Positions 1-6,003 of a stretch of DNA of 6,003 nucleotides are shown here, one piece after another. Numbering within the stretch: the first letter of the stretch is position 1; each line of letters begins with the position of its first letter. Origin of the DNA: Oscillospiraceae bacterium (GTDB lineage Bacteria; Bacillota_A; Clostridia; Oscillospirales; JAAYXM01). The stretch spans positions 1 through 6,003 of the forward strand of contig JAFQVE010000466.1 in the NCBI GenBank assembly GCA_017408185.1, given 5' to 3'. The notes below the pieces were generated by a model that had not been told where the DNA came from, did no database searches, and was given only the letters and a program-made list of their open reading frames with translations. A program made the position numbers and the translations under genes.

Positions 1-300
1 ACTGAAGGAACAGAAGAAATTAAGGATAAGGTTCCGGTTGCAGTTCTCGATTACAGCGATAACCACAAGGCATATATGCTTGAATATGATGCAGGTGATT
101 ATGAAATCGTAGAAGCAGGTATAATTTTCGGTAAGGATACTGCAGATATAAAGACTTACACCTCGCAGAGAAAAGAAAAGCATAATCAGTTCACAGTTCC
201 GGAAGAAGGGGAACTGGATGCAACGGGATACATTATTTACACGTTAGACAACGGCGCAAGCTATAAGACAAAATATGTATCTGTAAAAGCAGCAGACTAA
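1..300 (+). CDS. C-terminal fragment of an upstream, probably secreted protein (beta-rich terminal domain)
   Basis: The frame is open from base 1 and ends at TAA (298-300), giving 99 residues; the start lies outside the window, so the ATG at 76 is an internal methionine and not the true start. The visible part is a small, hydrophilic, beta-rich domain with alternating hydrophobic residues: VPVAVLDYS, YEIVEAGIIFGK, HNQFTVPEEG, ATGYIIYTLDNG and KYVSVKAAD. The pattern 'EAGIIFG ... NQFTVP ... GYIIY' resembles, from memory, a C-terminal domain that recurs at the ends of large secreted proteins of Clostridia, often next to carbohydrate-active modules; I know no assigned function for it. There are no cysteines, no membrane segment and no LPXTG sorting signal, so this end shows no anchor. 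It lies 129 bp upstream of a secreted polysaccharide lyase on the same strand, which fits a shared glycan-degradation locus. That it is coding is nearly certain; the function of the whole protein cannot be told. Confidence 0.85.
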   Translation, partial: TEGTEEIKDKVPVAVLDYSDNHKAYMLEYDAGDYEIVEAGIIFGKDTADIKTYTSQRKEKHNQFTVPEEGELDATGYIIYTLDNGASYKTKYVSVKAAD

Positions 301-315
301 CAACCAAAACTTACC

Positions 316-345
316 TATAGCGGAAAGGGCTCCCTCTCCGCTATA
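316..345 (+). terminator. Terminator-like hairpin without a U-tract
   Basis: TATAGCGGA (316-324) is perfectly repeated in inverted form as TCCGCTATA (337-345), a 9-bp stem. Inside it, after an A/C mismatch (325/336), A326-T335, G327-C334 and G328-C333 can also pair around a GCTC loop. It begins 15 bp after the stop codon of the upstream gene, where a terminator is expected. The bases after the stem (ATAAACAAGAGG) carry no run of T, so intrinsic termination by the classical mechanism is doubtful. It may instead protect an RNA 3' end or be an RNA-processing site. The inverted repeat is certain, the role is inferred. Confidence 0.45.
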
Positions 346-347
346 AT
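342..347 (+). promoter_or_regulatory. Possible -10 element (TATAAT) for the lyase gene
   Basis: TATAAT at 342-347 matches the housekeeping -10 consensus exactly and lies 82 bp before the start codon of the large gene. A 17-bp spacer would put the -35 at 319-324 (AGCGGA), which does not resemble TTGACA, and there is no TG extension before the hexamer. The hexamer also overlaps the right arm of the 316-345 inverted repeat. If real, transcription would start near 353-356 and produce a leader of about 75 nt containing both small hairpins. It may equally be a chance match. Confidence 0.25.
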
Positions 348-360
348 AAACAAGAGGATA

Positions 361-415
361 CCGTTCCGGTCTCGGAACTGCCGCCATCCGGCGGTCGGGA
401 AGGCGTAAAAAACGG
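361..415 (+). promoter_or_regulatory. Structured 5' leader: two adjacent hairpins with an alternative pairing next to the ribosome binding site
   Basis: GTTCCG (363-368) pairs perfectly with CGGAAC (373-378) around the loop GTCT. Immediately after it, CCGCC (381-385) pairs perfectly with GGCGG (390-394) around the loop ATCC. A third pairing is possible between CCGTT (361-365) and AACGG (411-415), which ends directly before the AAGGAG ribosome binding site. That pairing shares bases 363-365 with the first hairpin, so the two are mutually exclusive, as in a translational switch. I do not recognise any known riboswitch consensus here. The pairings are seen directly; a regulatory role is inference and may be chance in a short GC-rich leader. 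Confidence 0.35.
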
Positions 416-421
416 AAGGAG
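416..421 (+). promoter_or_regulatory. Ribosome binding site of the large lyase gene
   Basis: AAGGAG lies 8 bases before the ATG at 430, near-ideal Shine-Dalgarno sequence and spacing for a Firmicute. It decides the start: the next in-frame ATG (466) would cut the signal peptide in half and has no comparable site. Confidence 0.9.
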
Positions 422-429
422 AAAAACAG

Positions 430-498
430 ATGAAAAGATTATTATCACTTATTCTTGCGTTATCAATGCTGATATCGCTGCTTCCGGCAGTGTCGGCA
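430..498 (+). other. Sec signal peptide of the lyase
   Basis: The first 23 residues are a classical signal peptide: a basic N-region (MKR), a hydrophobic core (LLSLILALSMLISLL) and a P-A-V-S-A cleavage region, with likely signal peptidase I cleavage after A23. No lipobox cysteine is present, so it is not a lipoprotein. It directs the enzyme out of the cytoplasm. Confidence 0.9.
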
Positions 499-3400
499 AC
501 ATCGGATATTTCCGATGGAATAACAATAAAGTATGATTTAAGCTCGCATCTTGCCGAGCTTGGGTTTACGCGCAAAAATACAAAAGACAGTCCGATTACG
601 GAGCCGAAAATAACGGCGATTAATGATATTACAAGAGGCATGTATAAGTTTTCTGCCGGTATGAGTAATACATCAGCATGGGGTGCTGCCCTGTATGCAC
701 GTGGGGCGAGCAGTGGAGCGTTTGCTCACAATCTTATTTTCAGAAACTATGTGAGCTTTGAAATCAGTGTTCCGGTGGATGGCACATATTATCTATCGGT
801 GGACCACGGAGCTCACACCTCGGGAGCAGACGTCTCTGTTTATGTAAATGAAGATACTTTTGAAAAAGGAAAACACGCTGACAGCGGAGCTCTCATCGGA
901 ACATATTCGGCATATACAAGCGACACGAAATACGATAACTATGATACCATTGTAACAAGCGATGTGCTCAATACGTCGGGTGAAAAGGCGGCATACAGCT
1001 TTAAGGCAGACAAAAAGTACATACTAACCTTTGCCGAAGATACAAGCAGCACGAGTAATTACGGCTCAGTCGGCTCCTTCTTGCTCGTTGCGGGCGAGGG
1101 TGCAGTTCCGATAGATGTTGATATAACAGGTGTCGACACATACCGCCTTCGGGCAAAGGTGTATATGTCGGACGGAAGCGTAAATTCCGATGCTGAGGCT
1201 GTGTGGTCAGGCTACGACACAGAGGTTATATCGGTTTCGGAGGACGGAAGCGTTTCAGTGCGTTCCGAAGGCGAAACTCCGCTTACCGTTACCGTAACGA
1301 TGGGCGATTTCACGGTCACAAAAACGGAAACCGTAAGCGTCAAGACGCCTCCGGTTCCAAACAAGACGATAACCTACGATATTGCAAGCCGTATGGGGGA
1401 TAAGGGGGATACAAGCATCCTGTTCACGGATTTCACCTATGCGACAAACGATAACCTGTGGGAATATGCCGCAAACCGCCGTTCATCATATTCCTATGCG
1501 GTTGACTATTTTGATAACGATCCCGAAACAAACCCTGAAGTAAATACCACGAGTACAAGCGGAAGCCATCTTGTTTACGCCCCGAAGAAGGGAATTCAAA
1601 TCCGCGCAGGGCAAAACAACTGGTGGGCAATAAAAATCCGCGTGGACGAGGCGGGCTTATATGTACCGAAGGTCACATACGGAACGTATAAAAACGATTC
1701 TCCGTATAAGCTTAACGGAACGTATGTTACGGATAGGGACGGAGAGAATGTTATTGTTTATCCCGAGAGCTATCTCGACTATTATCTTATTCCCGTTGAA
1801 GAAAACGTATCGGTAAAGAAAGCTCTTGTTGAAGCAAACTTGAACAGCGAAACGCTTATAGGTACGGTAGCGTGTACAGACCCCGATTCTGCGGACAAGA
1901 CAATGCGGACAAAGGAGCTTGGGAAGATAAACTTTGCTGCGGGAGAATATTATGTTGTGTTTAAGCCGCGTTATGTCAGCCCGATAACAGAGCCGGGAAC
2001 GGTTGCGTTTGCTTCTGCAATACTTACGCTTGCCGGTAATATAACGCTTGACGGCATAAACTGCATTCAGGAGCTTGTTGTGGATGCAAAGCAGGATTTG
2101 GCATGGAATGAAGAAACACCGATTTCCATAGGCGCGTTTCGCCTTGACGGAACGAAAATAACGGATTACCGGGCGACGTATTCTTCCTCCAATACGAAAT
2201 GCGCAGTTGTTTCCGGGGACGGAGTTATAAAAGGCGTTGCGGAAGGTGAAGCCGTTATTACCGTAACGGTAAGCGATGGAGTCGGAGCAATCTCAAAAGA
2301 GTTCCCGGTAACGGTTACGGATAAGAGCGGCGCAAAGAAGTTTTTGTACAATCTCACCGAAAAGCTTTATGTAAATGAAAAGCTTCTTCTCGATATTGAC
2401 GCCGTTATGAACAGCGGAAACGTTCTTGACGTAGGTGCGCAGTATATTACCTACACCTGCGAACCCGAAAGTGTTGCAAGGATAGAGGACGGCATAATTA
2501 CCGCGGTTTCGGAGGGGAAAGCAACCGTTACGGCAACGGTTAATTTCCGCGGTCTTGAAAAGACCTTTGAAAACACGGTAACGGTTATTCCGGATGACGG
2601 AAAGACCGCACCGACGCTCTATACAAATGAGATGCGCGAAAATGCGCAGGAGAACATCGCAAAATATGACTGGGCAAAGAGCACGCAGAAAAGCGCGACA
2701 AAGGCTGCGGATAAGCTTATGCCGGATGTTGAGCTTATCAAAACTCAAATTTTCGGCGAAGGACTTCCTCGCGGAAGACAGATAGGTGTTCGCGGTGATG
2801 ACTATTATATTTACTGCCGCTATTGCCATGCAAACGTGGGAAGAGGCCCGGGGGAAGTCTCAATGTCACGTCCGTGGAAGGTTCAGTGTCCGGATTGCAA
2901 GCGCCTTTTCCCGAGTAACGATTTTGAAGGCTTCCTGAAGCTCGGTCTTGATGAAAGCGGAAGATTTTTCGATGTTGACCGTGCACGTCAGGCTCATCAC
3001 GAAATGCTGTTCCACAAGGACGGAGAGGAATGTACCTGTACTGCACCGACAAAAGCCAATACGCCGGAGTGGTATGTTTTCTATGGCTACGGAAATCCGG
3101 AGGGATATCTCTATAACGAGCTTTACTCGGAAATAAGAGAAAGCAACGAGGACCCGTGGGGAGAGCTTATCACATGGAATAAAGAAACGATAAAAGATGA
3201 GCAAGGTGAAGTGGTAGAGGTCATTGACCACGGAGCAGACCTCGGAACATATACGGATGATGCCGGCAACGTCCTCTGGCAGGGCGGCGATATGTGGGGC
3301 GTTGATGACGGCTGGGGATATCTCCCGGGACGTACCTATGATGACGGACTTGAGGAGCGCCATGGATATATCGCGAGGTATAACAATTCGCTTTGGGAAG

Positions 3401-6003
3401 GTTTGTACGGAAAAATCAGAACGATTGCCGACGCATATCTTTATACAAACGATGTAAAGTACGGACGCGCAGGTGCAGTGCTTTTAGACCGTGTTGCAGA
3501 TGTGTGGCCAAGCTTTGATATGTATTGTTTCAGAAATCAGTTCTTAAACACCCACGGCGGTTCGGGCTACGGCGCAGCGGTAGGACGAATAAACGATTCA
3601 TATGTTGCAAGAGAGCTTTTACATTCTGCAGATATTCTTTATCCGATGGTTGAAGACGAAACGCTTATCCGCACGCTTTCGGAGGATGCTGAAAAATCAC
3701 ATCTTGAAAACGATAAGAGAAGTTCTGAAAGCATTTGGAAAAACTGGGAGGAGGGAATTATTCTTGCCTCTTATCAGATGCTGCAGGATGGAAGAATAAA
3801 CGGTAATTTTGGTCAGGCACAAGGCGTTGCGGGGCTTGCGGCGATAGTTGTCGGCAAACAACCCGAGACGAATGACATTCTCAACTGGGTTTATGCAACG
3901 GATGCAGGAAACGGAAAAACAAAAATAACCGGCGGAAATCTTGAAAGCACGCTGATAAATGATGTTGACCGTGACGGAATGGGAAATGAGGCTTCTCCTC
4001 GGTACAACACCTCGTGGGTATCAAACTTAAGCACCTTCGCGGATGCAACGGCAATGTACACCGGAGAAGGAGATTATCAGCCGTATAATGTGCCTAAGTT
4101 CATCAAGATGTATACTCCGCAGATTGATATACTGCTTACCAATTCAAAACACCCGAATGTCGGCGATGCGGGAAGCGTTGCATCAGTTACGCTAAACGGC
4201 GGCACGGCTGCATGGCTTCAGGCGTTTGCACGCACGGATAATGAGGAGTATAAAAAGAAGATCGCAAACTACATTTATACTGTAAACGGAAACAAAACCA
4301 CAGGCTACAGATACGATATCTTTACAAAAGATCCCGAAAGCCTTGAGGAGGATATCTTAAAGTATATTGATCCGGACCAAAAGACGGAAAGCACAATCCT
4401 TACAGGCTACGGTATTGCAATCCTCCGCGACGGTGCAAAGTATGATTCTGCAAGCGCGGCTACTGCAAAGAACACAATGCGTGATATCTGGGTAACATTC
4501 GGAAGATCGGCTTCGCACGCTCATACAGATACACTCAATCTTGGTATGGATGCATACGGTCTGGATGTAGCTCCCGATCTCGGATATCCGGAGGATACGA
4601 GCTATACGCCAAACCGTCTCCAGTGGGTTGATCCAACCATATCGCACAACACGGTTATTGTAAACGAAGCAAACCACGACAAAACAATAAAGCACGGCTA
4701 TCCGCTTCACTTTGACGATACGGAAACAGTTAAGCTCATAGACATCGATGCAAGCAATGTAAACTCAAACACTGAGAAATACCGCAGAAGCGTTGTTATG
4801 ATAAAGGCAAACGATGACGTTTCCTACGCTGTTGACTTCTTCCGTGTAACAGGCGGTAATACGCATACCTACAGCTTCCACAGCCAGGCTGAGAATGCAT
4901 ATCCGGTAAGCGGACTTGAGCTTACGAAGCAGGTCGATGAAAACGGGGAATACATCGGAACGTATGCCGGTGTTGACGGTAAGGATCCTGAAACGGGCGA
5001 GTGGATTGAATACGGTCCCGACCCGAACACTGAGGACAACTATGATTACTCAACGAAATATCCGCGCGGTTATACGTGGATGAATAAGGTCCGCCGTGAT
5101 AAGGAGCCGGAGCAGAATATTTCCGTAGAGTTTGATGTTCAGGACTATAACAAGATACTTGCAGACGGTAAGGGCATAAAGCTTCGTCTTACACAGATGA
5201 ACAACTTCACACCTGATGAGGTAGCGATAGTCGGCGGATATGTTCCGATAAAGAGCGAAACTGAGAAGCTTCCGAGAACACTTGATTATCTCCTTGTCCA
5301 TAACAGGGGTGAAAACCTTGACAGCCTGTTTACAACCGTGCTCGAGCCGTATAAAGGCGAGCGATATGTAAGCGATATCAAAACGGTTGATGTATCTATT
5401 AAGACAGGCACCGAAATCGAAGGCGAGGATATGGCGCGCGCCGTAAAGGTAGCTCACACAAACGGAAGATGCGATTATGTTGTTTATGCAACGAACAATG
5501 ATGTTGTATATACAGTAACCGATACGTTCGCAAAAGCAGATGGCACCGAAATGCCGATAAGCTTTGAGTTCTCGGGCTTTGTAGGCGTGTACACTATAAA
5601 CGAAAGCGGCGCATGCATTTACCGCTATGTAAACGACGGCACGGTTATCGGTGAAGAAACTGAAAAAACAGCTTCGTATACCGGTACGGTAACGGGCTTC
5701 CAGAAGGGCTATGAGATTGAGAACTACATTGATGTGGAAATGCAGTGTGATGACCTTTCGGACCTTGCCGGAAAAGTTATCTATGTTGATAACGACCGCG
5801 TTGAAAACGGTGCATACAGAATTCTTTCGGCATCAAGAGAAGGCGAAGGGCTTAAAGAAGGAAGCATCCGCCTTGATATCGGCACGGTAACGCTTATCCG
5901 CAGCCATATCGACAAATTCGATTTTGATAAGGGATATGTTTACAACATCAAGGAAGATCAGACGTTTACTATCCCGACATCGTTTGAGGATGAAAGCCTG
6001 CCG
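430..6003 (+). CDS. Secreted multi-modular heparinase II/III-family polysaccharide lyase, 3' end beyond window
   Basis: This is one open frame of 1858 codons with no stop before the window edge, so the C-terminus is missing. Family members cleave uronate-containing polysaccharides by beta-elimination; the substrate here cannot be read from sequence. Visible order: Sec signal peptide (1-23); beta-rich module (about 30-228) and Ig-like module (about 228-305); second beta-rich module (about 312-535) and Ig-like module (about 538-632); third Ig-like module (about 636-722); helical lyase domain (about 725-1300) starting at LYTNEMRENAQENI; heparinase II/III beta-sandwich (about 1318-1650); then a further beta-rich region. 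The strongest family signature is GRSASHAHTDTLNLGMDAYG (from 1358) followed by APDLGYP (1381-1387) and SHNTVIVN (from 1405). By analogy with Pedobacter heparinase II, H1365, D1383 and H1406 are likely zinc ligands and H1363 an active-site histidine; Y1192 (in EASPRYN) is the likely catalytic tyrosine. The usual active-site His/Asn region may be NFGQAQ (1126-1131). The enzyme is far longer than the roughly 650-800 residues of classical heparinases because of the added modules. It acts outside the cell or on its surface; any anchor would be past the window. Confidence 0.9.
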   Translation, partial: MKRLLSLILALSMLISLLPAVSATSDISDGITIKYDLSSHLAELGFTRKNTKDSPITEPKITAINDITRGMYKFSAGMSNTSAWGAALYARGASSGAFAHNLIFRNYVSFEISVPVDGTYYLSVDHGAHTSGADVSVYVNEDTFEKGKHADSGALIGTYSAYTSDTKYDNYDTIVTSDVLNTSGEKAAYSFKADKKYILTFAEDTSSTSNYGSVGSFLLVAGEGAVPIDVDITGVDTYRLRAKVYMSDGSVNSDAEAVWSGYDTEVISVSEDGSVSVRSEGETPLTVTVTMGDFTVTKTETVSVKTPPVPNKTITYDIASRMGDKGDTSILFTDFTYATNDNLWEYAANRRSSYSYAVDYFDNDPETNPEVNTTSTSGSHLVYAPKKGIQIRAGQNNWWAIKIRVDEAGLYVPKVTYGTYKNDSPYKLNGTYVTDRDGENVIVYPESYLDYYLIPVEENVSVKKALVEANLNSETLIGTVACTDPDSADKTMRTKELGKINFAAGEYYVVFKPRYVSPITEPGTVAFASAILTLAGNITLDGINCIQELVVDAKQDLAWNEETPISIGAFRLDGTKITDYRATYSSSNTKCAVVSGDGVIKGVAEGEAVITVTVSDGVGAISKEFPVTVTDKSGAKKFLYNLTEKLYVNEKLLLDIDAVMNSGNVLDVGAQYITYTCEPESVARIEDGIITAVSEGKATVTATVNFRGLEKTFENTVTVIPDDGKTAPTLYTNEMRENAQENIAKYDWAKSTQKSATKAADKLMPDVELIKTQIFGEGLPRGRQIGVRGDDYYIYCRYCHANVGRGPGEVSMSRPWKVQCPDCKRLFPSNDFEGFLKLGLDESGRFFDVDRARQAHHEMLFHKDGEECTCTAPTKANTPEWYVFYGYGNPEGYLYNELYSEIRESNEDPWGELITWNKETIKDEQGEVVEVIDHGADLGTYTDDAGNVLWQGGDMWGVDDGWGYLPGRTYDDGLEERHGYIARYNNSLWEGLYGKIRTIADAYLYTNDVKYGRAGAVLLDRVADVWPSFDMYCFRNQFLNTHGGSGYGAAVGRINDSYVARELLHSADILYPMVEDETLIRTLSEDAEKSHLENDKRSSESIWKNWEEGIILASYQMLQDGRINGNFGQAQGVAGLAAIVVGKQPETNDILNWVYATDAGNGKTKITGGNLESTLINDVDRDGMGNEASPRYNTSWVSNLSTFADATAMYTGEGDYQPYNVPKFIKMYTPQIDILLTNSKHPNVGDAGSVASVTLNGGTAAWLQAFARTDNEEYKKKIANYIYTVNGNKTTGYRYDIFTKDPESLEEDILKYIDPDQKTESTILTGYGIAILRDGAKYDSASAATAKNTMRDIWVTFGRSASHAHTDTLNLGMDAYGLDVAPDLGYPEDTSYTPNRLQWVDPTISHNTVIVNEANHDKTIKHGYPLHFDDTETVKLIDIDASNVNSNTEKYRRSVVMIKANDDVSYAVDFFRVTGGNTHTYSFHSQAENAYPVSGLELTKQVDENGEYIGTYAGVDGKDPETGEWIEYGPDPNTEDNYDYSTKYPRGYTWMNKVRRDKEPEQNISVEFDVQDYNKILADGKGIKLRLTQMNNFTPDEVAIVGGYVPIKSETEKLPRTLDYLLVHNRGENLDSLFTTVLEPYKGERYVSDIKTVDVSIKTGTEIEGEDMARAVKVAHTNGRCDYVVYATNNDVVYTVTDTFAKADGTEMPISFEFSGFVGVYTINESGACIYRYVNDGTVIGEETEKTASYTGTVTGFQKGYEIENYIDVEMQCDDLSDLAGKVIYVDNDRVENGAYRILSASREGEGLKEGSIRLDIGTVTLIRSHIDKFDFDKGYVYNIKEDQTFTIPTSFEDESLP
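517..1350 (+). repeat. Copy 1 of a divergent internal duplication: beta-sandwich-like module plus Ig-like module
   Basis: Residues about 30-307. It opens with ITIKYDLSS, then has an aromatic-rich stretch (SNTSAWGAALYARG), VSFEISVPVDGTYYLSVDHG, ALIGTYSAY, and a closing strand pair before GSFLLVAGEG. An Ig-like module follows (about 228-305), with VYMSDGSV, VISVSEDGSVSV and LTVTVTMG typical of BIG2-type folds. The second copy (1363-2325) shares the opening motif, the order of landmarks and the Ig-like module at the end, though identity is low. The beta-sandwich may bind glycan or serve as a spacer; this is not shown by the sequence. I do not recognise a named family for it. Confidence 0.5.
1363..2325 (+). 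repeat. Copy 2 of the divergent internal duplication: beta-sandwich-like module plus Ig-like module
   Basis: Residues about 312-632. It opens with KTITYDIASR, matching ITIKYDLSS of copy 1, and continues with NLWEYAANRRSSYSYA, WWAIKIRVDEAGLYVPKVTYG, ETLIGTVAC and INFAAGEYYVVFKPRY. The Ig-like part (about 538-632) has the BIG2-like pattern 'YSSSNTKCAVVSGDGVIKGV' then EGEAVITVTVSDG. This copy is longer than copy 1 because of insertions such as the Asp/Asn/Thr-rich stretch from about 358. Tryptophans W406-W407 and nearby tyrosines would suit stacking on sugar rings, but that is inference. Confidence 0.5.
2335..2595 (+). other. Third Ig-like (BIG2-type) module of the lyase
   Basis: Residues about 636-722. 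The landmarks are ITYTCEPESVARIEDGIITA followed by VSEGKATVTATVNF and ENTVTVIPDDG, the usual BIG2 pattern of a '.S..VA.v..G.itav..G.atvTa' core. It directly follows the second Ig-like module and joins the N-terminal modules to the lyase domain, which starts within a few residues. Such modules usually act as rigid spacers or surface-adhesion parts. Confidence 0.65.
2815..2898 (+). other. Zinc-ribbon-like four-cysteine motif in the lyase domain
   Basis: Two CxxC pairs, C796-R-Y-C799 and C820-P-D-C823, are separated by 20 residues, followed by the conserved-looking tail RLFPSNDF. A short C868-T-C870 pair lies 45 residues further on. The spacing fits a structural zinc knuckle/ribbon in the N-terminal part of the helical domain. 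From memory, a subset of heparinase II/III-like proteins carries such 'CP.C...FPSNDF' segments. Metal binding is inferred from the cysteine spacing. Confidence 0.6.
4501..4656 (+). other. Heparinase II/III signature and probable zinc site
   Basis: Residues 1358-1409. It contains H1363-A-H1365-T-D1367, then L-N-L, A-Y-G, P1382-D1383-L-G-Y1386 and S1405-H1406-N-T-V. In heparinase II of Pedobacter heparinus, as I recall, the equivalent histidine, aspartate and histidine bind zinc and the first histidine lines the active site. The H1365-to-D1383 spacing of 18 is close to that of the reference enzyme. All expected residues are intact, so this part of the site looks functional. Confidence 0.8.
5410..6003 (+). 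other. C-terminal beta-rich region of unknown family, running off the window
   Basis: After the DYLLVHNRGENLDSLFTTVLEP segment that usually closes the heparinase II/III beta-sandwich, about 200 more residues follow. They are beta-rich, with landmarks SFEFSGFVGVYTINESG, SYTGTVTGFQKGYEIENYID, LAGKVIYVDNDRVENGAYRI and the final FTIPTSFEDESLP. I recall similar tails in long clostridial heparinase-like proteins, and they may belong to the lyase fold itself. I cannot name a family. Confidence 0.5.

Noticed and set aside
361..421. Known riboswitch classes (cyclic di-GMP, cobalamin, guanidine, glycine, THF) for the leader
   Set aside because: None of the conserved sequence blocks I know for these classes is present; only simple hairpins are.
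315..641. A 108-residue open frame on the - strand with hydrophobic start
   Set aside because: It lies opposite the signal peptide and first module of the lyase; its hydrophobic start is the complement of ordinary codons, and no ribosome binding site or family resemblance is seen.
1203..1403. + strand 66-residue frame rich in Arg/Gly, and similar small + strand frames at 2594-2785, 2948-3136, 3224-3457 and 3602-3799
   Set aside because: They are out-of-frame readings of the large lyase gene, without their own ribosome binding sites.
2250..2590. Many short near-palindromes of the type CCGTAACGGT / GGTAACGGTTACGG
   Set aside because: They arise from runs of Thr-Val codons (ACG/ACC with GTA/GTT) in Ig-like beta-strands, not from operators or mobile-element repeats.
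2293..3363. Overlapping - strand open frames (178, 104 and 165 residues)
   Set aside because: All lie opposite a continuous, family-matching + strand frame. They overlap one another in different frames, are rich in Arg/Cys/Ile from reverse-complemented codons, and match nothing.
4357..5457. Two - strand open frames of 117 and 135 residues
   Set aside because: They are antisense to the heparinase signature region and beyond, where the + strand protein is clearly conserved. Their cysteine-rich composition is typical of shadow frames.
1..6003. CRISPR array, tRNA/rRNA, insertion sequence or defence system
   Set aside because: No direct repeats with spacers, no tRNA-like cloverleaf, no transposase-like protein and no terminal repeats were seen; nearly the whole window is one enzyme gene.

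Overview
The window reads as part of a polysaccharide-degradation locus of a Gram-positive-type anaerobe, most likely a Clostridia-class Firmicute of the gut or rumen kind. This rests on a strong AAGGAG ribosome binding site, a short lysine/arginine-led Sec signal peptide, bacterial Ig-like (BIG2-type) modules in a very large secreted lyase, and roughly balanced, slightly AT-leaning base composition. The taxon is an inference; no rRNA or marker gene is present.

Layout, all on the + strand. (1) Positions 1-300 hold the last 99 codons of an upstream gene whose start lies outside the window; what remains is a small beta-rich C-terminal domain of the sort found at the ends of secreted clostridial proteins. 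(2) Positions 301-429 are intergenic. They hold a perfect 9-bp inverted repeat (316-345) without a U-tract, a TATAAT hexamer (342-347), two small perfect hairpins (363-378 and 381-394), and a ribosome binding site (416-421). (3) From 430 to the end of the window (6003) runs one uninterrupted frame of 1858 codons with no stop, so the gene is truncated at its 3' end by the window edge.

The large gene encodes a secreted, multi-modular heparinase II/III-family polysaccharide lyase. In order it has: a signal peptide (residues 1-23); a beta-sandwich-like module plus Ig-like module (about 30-305); a second, apparently related beta-sandwich-like module plus Ig-like module (about 312-632); a third Ig-like module (about 636-722); the helical lyase domain with an embedded four-cysteine zinc-ribbon-like motif (about 725-1300); the heparinase II/III beta-sandwich with an HAHTD motif (about 1318-1650); and a further beta-rich region that continues past the window edge.

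The two genes are in the same direction and 129 bp apart. The second probably cleaves an acidic (uronate-containing) polysaccharide outside the cell, with the N-terminal modules serving as spacers or glycan-binding parts. The first, judged only from its tail, may be another secreted protein of the same locus. The points most worth a second look are the duplicated N-terminal module of unknown type, the zinc-ribbon-like motif in the lyase domain, a possible active-site deviation (NFGQAQ), and the structured leader ahead of the lyase gene.
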